Positions 28,208-37,516 of a stretch of 64,000 bases of DNA are shown in pieces. The stretch spans positions 1 to 64,000 of the forward strand of contig CBIHON010000029.1 of assembly GCA_966211965.1 (NCBI GenBank), in the 5' to 3' direction. Source of the stretch: CBIHON01 sp966211965 (GTDB lineage: Bacteria > Pseudomonadota > Gammaproteobacteria > Burkholderiales > Burkholderiaceae_D). How positions within the stretch are numbered: the stretch's first letter is position 1; each line of letters begins with the position of its first letter. The notes below the pieces were generated by a model. It saw nothing but the letters and a program-made list of their open reading frames with translations, was not told where the DNA came from and ran no database searches. Both the position numbers and the translations under genes were made by a program.

Positions 28208-28840
28208 ATGAGTTGGGATACCTATCTGATATTTGTCGTCACCACTGCGGTGGTCTGTCTGACGCCGGGGCCGGCTGCGTTGCTGATTGTGGCGCAAGGC
28301 ATCTCGAACGGCATGCGCCGCTCGTATTGGGCGATCGCCGGCATCGCGCTGGCCAATGCGGTGTATTTTGCCTTGTCGGCGACCGGTGTCGCGGCGCTCT
28401 TGGTAGCCAGCAGCACGCTGTTTTCCATCATCAAATGGATCGGCGTGGTTTACCTGTTTTATCTGGGGTGGTCCGCCATGCGCAGCAAGTCGAGCGCACT
28501 GACGGTGACAGGCGACGCCGGCCAGGCGGTCAGCGGCATGCGCGCGTTCTGGCAAGCGGTAGTGGTCGAATTGTCGAATCCGAAGGCGCTGCTGTATTTC
28601 GTCGCCTTATTGCCGCAATTCGTCGATCCAAGCCGGCCGGTCGGAATGCAGATGCTGGCGTTCGGCGCGACCTGTATCGTGCTTGATGCCGCGGCTTATA
28701 GTTTGTATGCCTGGCTCGGCAGCAAGACGCAGCGTTTCACCGCAAATGCGAAATTCGTCACGGCCAGCAATCGGACCTCGGGTGGTTTATTGATGGTGGC
28801 GGGGGCAATGATGGCGACGGTCAAGCGCGCTATCCATTGA
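28208..28840 (+). CDS. LysE/RhtB-family exporter
   Basis: 210-residue inner-membrane exporter: FVVTTAVVCLTPGPAALLIV at the N-terminus (PGP motif), KWIGVVYLFYLGWSAMRS, VVELSNPKALLYFVALLPQF. Six hydrophobic segments. Start at 28208 chosen from GAGGAG 8 nt upstream. Paired with the divergent Lrp regulator, suggesting export of an amino acid sensed by it. Confidence 0.9.
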   Translation: MSWDTYLIFVVTTAVVCLTPGPAALLIVAQGISNGMRRSYWAIAGIALANAVYFALSATGVAALLVASSTLFSIIKWIGVVYLFYLGWSAMRSKSSALTVTGDAGQAVSGMRAFWQAVVVELSNPKALLYFVALLPQFVDPSRPVGMQMLAFGATCIVLDAAAYSLYAWLGSKTQRFTANAKFVTASNRTSGGLLMVAGAMMATVKRAIH

Positions 28841-28863
28841 GGCTTTGAACAGGTTCTGAAGGC

Positions 28864-29928
28864 TCAGGCCGGCCCCAGGTCGTCGAAGAAAAACTCGACC
28901 GACTCTTGCTTCGCCTCGACATGCAGCAGGCCGCTGTTGACCAGTTCGTCGTAGTGGCAGACGCGGTTGCGGCCGTTGGCCTTGGCATAGTACAGCGCCT
29001 GGTCGGCATGGCCGAGGATCACTACCGGCGTCTCTTGCGAGATGCTGGCGAAGCCGAGGCTGATGGTAACCTGGCCGACTTGCGGGAAGTCGTATTTTTC
29101 GACGTTCTGGCGGAAGCGTTCGAAAATCCTGTGGGTTTCTTCCAGCGTGGTGGAGCGCAGCAGGATCACGAATTCTTCGCCGCCAAAGCGGAACACCCGG
29201 TCCTGCGCGCGGAAGGATGAGCGCAGCAGATTGGCGACCAGAATCAGCACTTCGTCGCCGTATAGATGGCCGAACTGGTCATTGACGCGCTTGAAGTGAT
29301 CGATGTCGACCACGGCCAGCCATTGATCGTGGGTGCTGGCTTGATGGCGCCGCTCCTGCGCCCCGTCGGGAGCCGCTCCCTCCGGCGCGGCGGTCGCCAC
29401 CATCTTGGAAAACTTTTCATCGAAGGTTTTGCGATTGAGCAGGCCGGTCAGGGAATCGCGTTCGCTGTAATCGAGCAGACTCTGGTAATTGCTGTAGACG
29501 CTGAGGATGCCTTCGATCACGCGCAATGCGTGGCTGGTGTAGGGCTTGTCGTTGCTGACTTCGAGGCAGGTCGCGACCTTGTCGTTGATCCAGACGGGCA
29601 GCCACAGCAGATGTCTGCCGTCGGCGGTTTTTTCCTCGGCGCTGGGCTTATGCTGTTCGATGCAGTCGACCAGCACCGGATATGTCGCCAAAAGTTCGCC
29701 GCCTTGTTGTTCGCCACCCTGATCTTCATCGGTGGAGGTGACGACGCCGTCCTTGATCCATACCAGCGGGCGCATGTATAAATCGTCACGATAACGATAG
29801 ATTTCCAGTGCGCGCACCTGGTTGGCGCCGACCAGGTCATGCAGTGCCGTAATCACCGAGGTATCCAGCAATAGATGATCACGGTGTGCGGTGATCTCCA
29901 CCATGTGTTTGAGGAGGGGAACCATCAT
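28864..29928 (-). CDS. GGDEF-domain diguanylate cyclase
   Basis: 354-residue cytosolic protein. N-terminal ~160 residues form an unassigned GAF-like sensor region; the C-terminal GGDEF domain (about 165-335) has DSLTGLLNRKTF, DIDHFKRVND, and the active motif GGEEF, preceded by RAQD five residues upstream, an intact product-inhibition I-site. It should therefore make c-di-GMP and be feedback-inhibited. No partner gene adjacent; the stop converges with the LysE gene. Confidence 0.92.
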   Translation of the reverse strand: MMVPLLKHMVEITAHRDHLLLDTSVITALHDLVGANQVRALEIYRYRDDLYMRPLVWIKDGVVTSTDEDQGGEQQGGELLATYPVLVDCIEQHKPSAEEKTADGRHLLWLPVWINDKVATCLEVSNDKPYTSHALRVIEGILSVYSNYQSLLDYSERDSLTGLLNRKTFDEKFSKMVATAAPEGAAPDGAQERRHQASTHDQWLAVVDIDHFKRVNDQFGHLYGDEVLILVANLLRSSFRAQDRVFRFGGEEFVILLRSTTLEETHRIFERFRQNVEKYDFPQVGQVTISLGFASISQETPVVILGHADQALYYAKANGRNRVCHYDELVNSGLLHVEAKQESVEFFFDDLGPA

Positions 29929-30447
29929 CAGCGCTTGAAGATTTTCGAGCGGGATGCCGCCCTGCCCGGAGAGGCAGCATATGCTGTTTTCGCCCCATCA
30001 GGCAACGCCCGCAGTGACATCATCCCGACCAGACCCGACCAGAAAGGACAATAGAGTTTATACATGAAGACGGTGTGTATAAAAATTTCTGATGGTTGCC
30101 GGTGGGTGGCGAAATCAATTTGACATCATGTGCATGGAAGCACAAACACGCCAATGATTTCTGTCCTCGTTTTTATATAGCAATATGGCCGTTTATATTC
30201 TAGCTGAATCTTGCGCGCTCCTAAATATTATTAAGGAGGATTGCGTTGTAATTCCAGCATTCCGAGGCCTTGGCCGGTGAAGATACGACAGTTCGGGTAT
30301 TAAATGTTGCGTGTAGTCAAATTCATTGGGGAAACCGTAATGATTTTCATGGGTACAGGGCGAGGGGGCGTGGAGGGATAGAGGAGGCCTGCTGCACTGC
30401 AGCAGGCGGAATGCCTGCCGGAGAAGGAGCATGCATGCCGATATTTT
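29929..30447. other. Non-coding gap with two inverted repeats
   Basis: 519-bp gap. TTTATACA (30057-30064) and its complement (30076-30083) form an 8-bp inverted repeat that could be an operator for the diguanylate cyclase promoter. At 30387-30407 GCCTGCTGCA-C-TGCAGCAGGC is a perfect 10-bp palindrome, a possible terminator stem for the monooxygenase gene though without a U-run. An open frame across 30193-30432 has no coding character. Confidence 0.5.
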
Positions 30448-30807
30448 TCAATCGTCTCGGTGATCGCCGTGGAATACGCGGCTATCGGCTGGCGCCTGTC
30501 CGCGCTCGAACATGCCATAGTCCCGGATCACGGCAGCGACCCGCAGCCGGTAGTCCTGGAACACTTCGCCACGGCCGCGGCTTTGGGCCGCTCGATGCAT
30601 TTCCAGCGCACGCCAATTCGTAATCGACTGCTCGTCGCGCCAAAACGATAACGACAGGATTTTTCCCGGCTCGGACAGGCTCTGGAAACGTTCGATCGAA
30701 ATGAATCCGTCGACCCTTTCCAGATCCGGACGCAGGCCGGCGGCGATGTCGAGATAGGCTTGTGTTTGACCATCCTTGGGGCAGACTTCGAATATCACTG
30801 CAATCAT
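30448..30807 (-). CDS. Antibiotic-biosynthesis-monooxygenase (ABM) domain protein
   Basis: 119-residue ABM-fold protein: VIFEVCPKDGQTQAYLDIAA, VDGFISIERFQSLSEPGKIL, LSFWRDEQSITNWRAL. Dimeric ferredoxin-like fold; members oxidise aromatics without cofactor or degrade haem. Its ATG overlaps the P450 stop (ATGA), and an ArsR-type regulator is divergent: a recurring three-gene arrangement, suggesting shared oxidation of an unknown substrate. Confidence 0.85.
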   Translation of the reverse strand: MIAVIFEVCPKDGQTQAYLDIAAGLRPDLERVDGFISIERFQSLSEPGKILSLSFWRDEQSITNWRALEMHRAAQSRGRGEVFQDYRLRVAAVIRDYGMFERGQAPADSRVFHGDHRDD

Positions 30808-31982
30808 GAGAAAGTATTCCTTTCAAATAAAGGGATGCGCGCATTGACGGAAGGACAATAGCTCAGGTCGCCGCGTAACTGACCGAGATCGAGACCGGCC
30901 GCCAGCAATTGCGCCACGCCGGCCTGCGCGATGGCGGCGGCCAGTGCCGTGCCGGGACAGGCATGGGTAGCCAAGCCGAAGGTGAAGCATTGCCGCTGTG
31001 GACGATGCAGCATGAAGCGCTCTGGCTGGGGATTGGCGGCAGGGTCGTGGTTAGCGGCAGCCAGCAGGACCAGGATCGCGTCTCCCGCCTGCATGGGCTG
31101 ACCGGCGACCAAGCCGTCTTCTGCCACGAAGCGGCGTGTGTTCTGGATAGGCGGATCGGCACGCAGGACTTCCTCTATCACCGCGCCCAACAGCGCCGGG
31201 GCGTCGCAAACCTGCGCACCGAGGTCCGGATGGGCGGCCAACGCGCGCAGCGTATTGCCGATCAAACCAGCCGTCGCTTCATATGCCTGCGATAAAAAGC
31301 CGATGCCGTTGGCTGCAATCGCTGTGCCGTCCGAGCGTCCGAATCGCTGTGCCTGGCGCGCCAGTGTTGACAGCAAGCCTTCCGGCTGTTGTGCCGCCAA
31401 GCAACCGGTCATGTTGAGCAAATGGCCGGCCGCCAGCTTGCCGTTGGCAATTTGTTCCGCGTTCGCAGCCGGCGCGATGGCGCGCACGAAGTCGTTCACC
31501 CAGCGCACGGTCTGCCGCAGCTTGTCGTGCGCTACGCCGAGCAGATCCGCCACCACGTATACAGGCAGATGGAAGGCAAACTCGGCAATGCGGCCGGCTC
31601 GCCGGTGCGGCGCCAACTCCTCGCACAGCACACGCGCCCATCTTGCGCTTCGTTCCCTGGCATGTGCCGGCGCCACTGTGCCCAGTGTCGCCGATACCGC
31701 CTGTTTGAAGGGGCAATGATTCAGCCCATCATTCATGCGTACCAGATGCCGGAAAATATCGCCGGCGGGCGAGCCGAGCAACGAGGCTGGAACAGGTTCT
31801 GCCGGCGGACGCACGCGGCATAGTGGACTGCTCAATACGTCGTTGACCGCCTGTGCGCTTGCGGCCACCCATAAACCCAATTCGGCATCCCGATAGATGG
31901 GGCGGCTGGTTAGCAGCGCGGCATAGTAGGGGTAGGGATCCAGATGGACTACGGCGGCGATCGGATTGGATGGCGGGAGCAT
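30804..31982 (-). CDS. Cytochrome P450
   Basis: 392-residue soluble class I bacterial P450. Haem loop FTFGLATHACPGTALA with axial Cys near residue 340; EEVLRAD gives the K-helix ExxR (EVLR); VAPAHARERSARW resembles the C-helix. The I-helix reads SQAYEATAGLIGN, lacking the usual acidic-Thr-Thr pair, so oxygen activation may differ. Needs ferredoxin partners, not encoded here. Cotranscribed with the ABM protein and divergent from an ArsR-type regulator. Confidence 0.9.
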   Translation of the reverse strand: MLPPSNPIAAVVHLDPYPYYAALLTSRPIYRDAELGLWVAASAQAVNDVLSSPLCRVRPPAEPVPASLLGSPAGDIFRHLVRMNDGLNHCPFKQAVSATLGTVAPAHARERSARWARVLCEELAPHRRAGRIAEFAFHLPVYVVADLLGVAHDKLRQTVRWVNDFVRAIAPAANAEQIANGKLAAGHLLNMTGCLAAQQPEGLLSTLARQAQRFGRSDGTAIAANGIGFLSQAYEATAGLIGNTLRALAAHPDLGAQVCDAPALLGAVIEEVLRADPPIQNTRRFVAEDGLVAGQPMQAGDAILVLLAAANHDPAANPQPERFMLHRPQRQCFTFGLATHACPGTALAAAIAQAGVAQLLAAGLDLGQLRGDLSYCPSVNARIPLFERNTFS

Positions 31983-32064
31983 TGCTTCTCTTTAATGAAT
32001 GTTATGAGTAAGATCAGGTATCAGATGTCCACCCATTCTGTCCGGTCGTGCCTGTCTTGTCATG

Positions 32065-32078
32065 CCAAAACAGTTTGG
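32065..32078. promoter_or_regulatory. Inverted repeat in the P450/ArsR divergent region
   Basis: CCAAA-ACAG-TTTGG, just upstream of the ArsR-type gene start at 32092 and 82 bp from the P450 start. A short operator for the adjacent regulator is plausible; the sequence is too short to be sure. Confidence 0.35.
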
Positions 32079-32091
32079 TTACCATCGAACT

Positions 32092-32799
32092 ATGGACCAT
32101 GATCCCGACCTCAGCCGTCTGGCCCGCACCATCGGCGATCCGACCCGCATCCGGATGTTGACGCTGCTGATGGAGGGACGCGCCTTGACCGCGAAGGAAC
32201 TTGCGCTCGGCGCAGGGGTGGAACCCGCGACCGCCACCGCGCATTTGCAGCGTTTGCTGGAGGACGGCCTGCTCGAATCGTCCGCGCAGGGCCGGCACAA
32301 ATATTTTCGGCTGGCCTCGCCCCAGGTGGCGCAATTGATCGAGTCGCTGATGGTGATGGCGCCGCGGCCGAAGCGCGCCTCGAAGCCAGAAAACACGCCG
32401 ATCCGCCTTGCGCGTTTTTGCTATGACCATTTGGCCGGACAACTCGGCACGCGCTTGACCGAAGCCTTGCTGGCGCATGGTTTGCTGGTATCGCAAGGCA
32501 GGGATTTCGCGTTGACGCCCGAGGGCGAAAACTGGCTGCAGACCCTCGGGATCGACCTTGTCGTGCTGCGCGGCAGCCGCCGCAAGTTTGCCCATCAATG
32601 CCTCGACTGGAGCGAACGCAAAGATCACCTCGGCGGTGCGCTGGGTGCGGCGATCGCGCAGCGCATGATCGATCTGGGATGGATCACCAGGACCAAGCAT
32701 ACGCGCGTGGTAGGCATCACGGATGCGGGACACGAAGCCTTGACTGCGCGTTTCGGATTGCGCTTCAAGCCCGCGGCGCAAACGCATTCAGAACCGTAG
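32092..32799 (+). CDS. ArsR-type winged-helix regulator
   Basis: 235-residue regulator: ArsR-like N-terminal HTH (LARTIGDPTRIRMLTLLMEG, LTAKELALGAGVEPATATAH, LQRLLEDGLLESSAQGRHKY) followed by an unassigned ~130-residue C-terminal part that may bind an effector. Start at ATG 32092; an ATG at 32062 would add 10 residues but overlaps a possible operator. Divergent from the P450-ABM operon it most likely represses. Confidence 0.85.
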   Translation: MDHDPDLSRLARTIGDPTRIRMLTLLMEGRALTAKELALGAGVEPATATAHLQRLLEDGLLESSAQGRHKYFRLASPQVAQLIESLMVMAPRPKRASKPENTPIRLARFCYDHLAGQLGTRLTEALLAHGLLVSQGRDFALTPEGENWLQTLGIDLVVLRGSRRKFAHQCLDWSERKDHLGGALGAAIAQRMIDLGWITRTKHTRVVGITDAGHEALTARFGLRFKPAAQTHSEP

Positions 32800-32953
32800 C
32801 TGGCTGCGCAGCTTCTTCAAGCAATGTCCGTATTTGTCCGCATTCTGTCTTCGGTTTGCATTTCATCCTCTATGATTCAGGAATATGATGGTTTTCAAGG
32901 ACGCAGTTATTGTCCTCTTCTTCACCATCAATTTGCCATCGGAGAGGTGCATC

Positions 32954-33601
32954 ATGTTGAATATAGGAATACTGGTTTTCGACGATGTCGAAGCGCTGGA
33001 CCTGGCTGGTCCATATGAAGTTTTTACCACCGCTGCACGCGTGCATGGCAGGAGCATGCCCGGCGAAGAGTTGTTCCGCTGTGTACTGATCGCCGCCGAC
33101 ATGCAGCCGGTGCGGGCGCGTGCCGGCCTGCGGGTATTGCCGGACCGCATCTTGCTGCCGGCCGCCGATATCGATGTGCTGATCGTGCCCGGCGGCGACA
33201 TATCGCAGGCGGTGAACGACATGGCGGTGATCGATTGGGTGCGGCAGCAGGCGCAGCACGCCAGCATCGTCGCATCGGTATGCACCGGTGCCTTCCTGCT
33301 GGCCAAGGCTGGATTGCTGGATGGCTTGACGGTGACCACCCATTGGGAAGATCAGGCCGATTTGCAAGCGCAATTCTCCGGCATCAAGGTAGAGGGCGAT
33401 CTGTCATGGATCGATTGCGGCAAGTTCGTGACCTCCGGCGGCATATCGGCCGGCGTCGACATGTCGTTGCATTTGGTGGAACGCCTGGCCGGGCGCAAGC
33501 TTGCTCTTGCGACGGCGCGGCAGATGGAATACAGGTGGAATGAAAATGGTACATACGCTCCCCGGCACGCGCACGACGCCAGTCTACTTTCTCCTGCGTG
33601 A
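32954..33601 (+). CDS. DJ-1/PfpI-family protein
   Basis: 215-residue DJ-1/PfpI glutamine-amidotransferase-like protein: NIGILVFDDVEALDLAGPYEVF at start (quoted in part), VLIVPGGDISQAV, the nucleophile-elbow cysteine in SVCTGAFLLAKAGLLDGL, and TTHWEDQ. Such proteins include isocyanide hydratases and regulators' sensor domains. Start at 32954 with GGAGAGG upstream. It overlaps the following GlxA-type regulator gene by 56 bp, so the two are coupled. Confidence 0.88.
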   Translation: MLNIGILVFDDVEALDLAGPYEVFTTAARVHGRSMPGEELFRCVLIAADMQPVRARAGLRVLPDRILLPAADIDVLIVPGGDISQAVNDMAVIDWVRQQAQHASIVASVCTGAFLLAKAGLLDGLTVTTHWEDQADLQAQFSGIKVEGDLSWIDCGKFVTSGGISAGVDMSLHLVERLAGRKLALATARQMEYRWNENGTYAPRHAHDASLLSPA

Positions 33602-34538
33602 CCATGTGCTGGCGCTGGATCTTGCCGGTCCGGCCGATGTGTTCCGCCATGCCAATCGTTTTGCGGATAGCATGGGGCAGCCGCCATTCTTCGCTCTGCA
33701 TCATGTCAGTGCCTACGAGCGGATCAGCACTTCGATCGGTCTCGATCTGAGCGGTTTTTCCCCATTGCCGAGGCGTCTGCCGCCGGATGCGATCCTGGTG
33801 CTGGCAGGATGCAGCGGCAGCGACGACGATTTCAGCAGTGTCGAAGAACAGGCGCTGGTCGCATGGCTGCGGCAGCAGGTGCAGCCCTCGCACCGCCTGC
33901 TCTGCATCTGCACCGGCGCGCTGGTGGCCGGCTACGCCGGCTTGCTCGACGGTCGGCAATGCACCACGCATCACGCGCACTGCGACAGCTTGCGCAGCAT
34001 CGCGCCGCGCGCCCACGTATGGGAAAACCGCATCTTCGTCGAGGACGGTCCGGTCTACACCAGCGCCGGCGTCACTACCGGCATCGACCTGGCCCTGCAT
34101 CTGGTAATGCAACTGGCGGGTTATCAATGCAGTGCCGCGGTGGCCCGCTCGCTGGTGGTCTACATGCGGCGCACCGGCAGCGATGTCCAGCTCTCGCCTT
34201 GGCAGGCAGGCCGAAACCATGTCCATCCGGCCGTCCACAAGGTGCAGGATGCGATTGTCGGCAATCCGGCCCACGGCTGGAATATTCCGCAACTGGCGCA
34301 AGTGGCTTGCACCAGCGGGCGCCATTTGACTCGCCTGTTCCGCGAGCATACGGGCGTCGGCGTGGTCGACTACCTGCAGCGTATCCGCGTCGCGCTGGCG
34401 CGCGAATTGCTGACTCAGTCGCGGCTCGGCATGGAGCAGATCGCCGAACGGGCAGGCTTTCATTCGACCCGGCAGTTACGTCGCGTCTGGAGCAAGTTCG
34501 AGGCGACGCCGCCCAGCCATCATCGGCTTGCAGACTAG
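33546..34538 (+). CDS. GlxA/FtrA-type AraC regulator with DJ-1 domain
   Basis: 330-residue regulator: N-terminal DJ-1/PfpI sensor domain (LLRDHVLALDLAGPADVF; CICTGALVAGYAGLLDGRQC in part) and C-terminal AraC HTH (LTRLFREHTGVGVVDYLQ; IAERAGFHSTRQLRRVW). Start at ATG 33546, with AGGTGG at the right spacing; ATG 33540 is too close to it. The first gene of the pair encodes a stand-alone DJ-1 protein with the same fold, suggesting enzyme and sensor for one ligand class. Confidence 0.9.
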   Translation: MVHTLPGTRTTPVYFLLRDHVLALDLAGPADVFRHANRFADSMGQPPFFALHHVSAYERISTSIGLDLSGFSPLPRRLPPDAILVLAGCSGSDDDFSSVEEQALVAWLRQQVQPSHRLLCICTGALVAGYAGLLDGRQCTTHHAHCDSLRSIAPRAHVWENRIFVEDGPVYTSAGVTTGIDLALHLVMQLAGYQCSAAVARSLVVYMRRTGSDVQLSPWQAGRNHVHPAVHKVQDAIVGNPAHGWNIPQLAQVACTSGRHLTRLFREHTGVGVVDYLQRIRVALARELLTQSRLGMEQIAERAGFHSTRQLRRVWSKFEATPPSHHRLAD

Positions 34539-34660
34539 TGCTGCCGACATGACAAGAATGAGGCCGCGCTCACCGGTTTCAGTTTTGCGAAAAAAATAAC
34601 AAATTTCCCGTTTTCAAAACTATGCTGCAGCAGCAACGGATTTAAAGGAAAATAAACGGG

Positions 34661-36349
34661 ATGCGAACTGCAAAGCCGCGGTTCGCCGATGCCAAATCCA
34701 TCCAAGAAAAGCTGAAAATGAGAGCGTCGAACCAGGCTGAAGTGGCCCTTCGGCTGGAACAACTTACCGAACTCAGCGTCGCGCTCAGCAACAACCGCGA
34801 CTTGCCGTCGCTGCTCGAGCGCATCCTGCGTACCGCCAAGAGCATGACCCATTCCGACGGCGGCACCTTGTACCTCATCAGCGAAGACAAGCGCAGCATG
34901 CGCTTTTATATTTCGATCAATGACACGCTGAACATGTACCAGGGCGGCGCCAGCGGACACGCCGTCGATATTCCCAATATTCCGCTGTTCGACGCATCCG
35001 GCAACCGCAATCTCGGCGCGGTGGTGGCCTATGCGGCCAATGCCGGCGTGTCGGTGAATATCCAGGACGTATACCAGGTAGACCTGTTCAATTTTTCGGC
35101 GGTGCGCGAGTTCGACCGGCAGCACGGCTATCACTCGAAATCCTTCCTGACGGTGCCGATGAAGGACCATGAAGGCGAGCTGATCGCGGTGCTGCAATTG
35201 ATCAATGCCGGCGATCCGGACACCGGCGAGACCTGCGGATTTTCCGAAACCGACCAGCATTTCATCGAAGCGCTGGCCTCGCAGGCAGCGATTGCGCTGA
35301 CCAACCAGGAATTGATCGCGCGGCTTGAAATTCTGTTCGAGGCGTTCGTCAACCTGATCAATATCGGCATCGATGAGAAATCGCCGAATACCGGCCGCCA
35401 CTGCCAGCACGTGCCGGAATTGACGATGATGCTGGCCGAAGCGGTACACGCGACCGAGACCGGGCCGCTGGCAGATTTCCGGATGAGCGAGCGCGATCGC
35501 AAGGAATTGTGGATGGCCGGTCTGCTGCACGATTGCGGCAAGATTACGACGCCGGTGCACGTGGTCGAAAAATCGACCAAACTGGAAACCATCTTCGACC
35601 GTATTCATTCCATCGATACCCGCTTCGAAGTGCTCAAGCGCGACGCCGAGATCCGCGCGCTGAAGGAAAAATGCGCGGCGGGACAGGGCGATGCGCAACG
35701 CCTGGCGCAGATCGATTTGCGTCTACAGCAGGAGCTGGCGCAATTGGACGACGACCGGCATTTTTTACGGTGCGCCAATATCGGCGGCGAGAGCATGCGG
35801 CCCGAAGATCAGCAGCGCGTGATAGCGATCGCAGCCTACCGATGGCGCGGCCCGGACGGAGCCGAGCGCGATTTCCTTGACGAGGATGAAATCACCAACC
35901 TGACGATACGCGCCGGCACTCTGAATGCGGCCGAGCGGCAAATCATCAATAACCACATTTCGGTCACCATCCGCATGCTGGAGTCGCTGCCCTGGCCCAG
36001 GCATTTGCAAAACGTGCCGGAGTATGCCGGCGGCCACCACGAGCGCATGGACGGCAATGGTTACCCGCGCGGCTTGCGCGGCGAGCAGATGTCGGTGCAG
36101 GCGCGGCTGATGGCGATCGCAGACATCTTCGAAGCGTTGACGGCGCGCGACCGGCCATACAAGACCGGCAAAAGCCTGAGCGAATCGCTGCAGATCCTGG
36201 GCGGTTTCAGTACCCGTGGACATATCGATCCCGATCTGTTCGACGTGTTCGTGCGGCGCAAGGTCTACCTTGAATACGCCCGGCGCTTCATGGACCCGGC
36301 GCAGATCGATACCGTCGATGAAACCAGCATTCCCGGATACACCCCATAG
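34661..36349 (+). CDS. GAF/HD-GYP c-di-GMP phosphodiesterase
   Basis: 562-residue cytosolic protein. GAF domain about residues 40-225 (SDGGTLYLISEDKRSMRF), then a split HD-GYP domain: HDCGK near 290, a long insertion (about 310-420), and HHERMDGNGYPRGL near 460. HD-GYP enzymes hydrolyse c-di-GMP to GMP. The 100-residue insertion between HD and GYP parts is larger than usual. It precedes fnr and a response regulator-cyclase gene, so opposing c-di-GMP activities lie side by side. Confidence 0.92.
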   Translation: MRTAKPRFADAKSIQEKLKMRASNQAEVALRLEQLTELSVALSNNRDLPSLLERILRTAKSMTHSDGGTLYLISEDKRSMRFYISINDTLNMYQGGASGHAVDIPNIPLFDASGNRNLGAVVAYAANAGVSVNIQDVYQVDLFNFSAVREFDRQHGYHSKSFLTVPMKDHEGELIAVLQLINAGDPDTGETCGFSETDQHFIEALASQAAIALTNQELIARLEILFEAFVNLINIGIDEKSPNTGRHCQHVPELTMMLAEAVHATETGPLADFRMSERDRKELWMAGLLHDCGKITTPVHVVEKSTKLETIFDRIHSIDTRFEVLKRDAEIRALKEKCAAGQGDAQRLAQIDLRLQQELAQLDDDRHFLRCANIGGESMRPEDQQRVIAIAAYRWRGPDGAERDFLDEDEITNLTIRAGTLNAAERQIINNHISVTIRMLESLPWPRHLQNVPEYAGGHHERMDGNGYPRGLRGEQMSVQARLMAIADIFEALTARDRPYKTGKSLSESLQILGGFSTRGHIDPDLFDVFVRRKVYLEYARRFMDPAQIDTVDETSIPGYTP

Positions 36350-36481
36350 AGCTTGCTTCTTCCTTGAGCTGCCCGTAGCTTCCAGGCATCCATCCCATTG
36401 CTCTAGGCCGGGGCATGGGCGGTTTGCCAATCGGCTTGAAAATGCGTGTTGGAAAATGCCGGCCTGATTCTTGAGTCTTGC

Positions 36482-36500
36482 AATGCGGAAGCGCATTTTT
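36482..36500 (+). terminator. Rho-independent terminator of the HD-GYP gene
   Basis: AATGCG-GAAG-CGCATT followed by TTT: 6-bp stem, tetraloop and U-run, 130 bp after the HD-GYP stop. The rest of 36350-36689 has no ORF and forms the fnr upstream region; I find no clear Fnr box in it. Confidence 0.65.
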
Positions 36501-36689
36501 CCCGAAGTCGGGATTGCGACAAGTTCTTCCCATACGAGATGGCATGGCACCGATCTTGCGTTATAACCCTGGTAGAGGTGGCAGAGCCCCCCAGAAGGGG
36601 ACCAAGATGATCTTCGCGAAAGGCCGCGAGAAAACTCCGGCCAGCCAATTCGCAACGAACACATTCCCATATTTGGATCGGTGACTACC

Positions 36690-37439
36690 ATGACCTCGTC
36701 CGCAGCCCTCAAAGTTTCCAGCGTCATCAACGTTCACGAGGTGCGCAATCATTGCGCCTCTTGCGGCTTGCATGAGCTTTGTCTTCCCACCGGCCTGGCC
36801 GATGAAGACATGCTCCAGTTCGACCGAATCGTCGGGCGCCGCCGCGTCGCCAAAGGCGAATTCCTGCACCGTTTGCACGATCCGCTGAACCGGCTGTATG
36901 CAATCCGCCTGGGCCATTTCAAAACTCACAGGCTGAGCACCGCCGGCAAGGACCAGATTACAGGTTTCCAGATGGCGGGCGAATTGCTGGGCATGGATGC
37001 GATTGGCACCGAGCGGCACAATTGCGACGCGACCGCGCTTGAGGATAGCGACGTCTGTGATATTCCCTTTGCCGAACTGGAATCCTTGCTCGGGGCAATA
37101 CCGATCTTGTTGCATCGTTTCCACCGGCTGATGAGTCAGGAAATTATCCGTGAGCAAAGCGTCATGCTTTTGCTGGGAAACATGCGCGCCGAACAGCGCA
37201 TGACTGTGTTCTTGATCAACCTGTCGGGACGTTATGCGGCGCGCGGTTATTCTTCGACCCGCTTCCAGCTGCGCATGTCGCGTGAAGAGATCGGCAGCTA
37301 TCTCGGCTTGACCATTGAAAGCATCAGCCGCCTGCTATCCCGTTTCAAGAAAAAAGGCTTGCTGAAAATCGAGAACCGTGAAATCGAATTGCTCGATCAT
37401 GCCGCGCTGACCCGTTTGGCAGGCGGCAACTACAATTGA
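36690..37439 (+). CDS. fnr: Fnr-type oxygen-sensing Crp-family regulator
   Basis: 249-residue Fnr. N-terminal Fe-S cysteines CASCGLHELC (Cys about 21, 24, 30) and a fourth in DVCDIPFAEL at about 123, matching the four ligands of E. coli FNR. The cAMP-binding-like beta-roll and dimer helix (AEQRMTVFLINLS) lead to an HTH with EEIGSYLGLTIESISRLLSR, whose ESxSR-type residues recognise TTGAT-N4-ATCAA. Start at ATG 36690 (a GTG at 36681 is possible). A truncated paralogue lies 80 bp downstream. Confidence 0.93.
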   Translation: MTSSAALKVSSVINVHEVRNHCASCGLHELCLPTGLADEDMLQFDRIVGRRRVAKGEFLHRLHDPLNRLYAIRLGHFKTHRLSTAGKDQITGFQMAGELLGMDAIGTERHNCDATALEDSDVCDIPFAELESLLGAIPILLHRFHRLMSQEIIREQSVMLLLGNMRAEQRMTVFLINLSGRYAARGYSSTRFQLRMSREEIGSYLGLTIESISRLLSRFKKKGLLKIENREIELLDHAALTRLAGGNYN

Positions 37440-37516
37440 CAGGTTTGCGCTTGCTTGGCCGATGCTCCTGATGCAAGTCACAATCTTCGTTAATCGCAGA
37501 CACCTCTCTGAAGAAA

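Noticed and set aside
30193..30432. 79-codon ORF upstream of the ABM gene stop
   Set aside because: Low-complexity His/Pro/Ser composition and overlap with a perfect palindrome.
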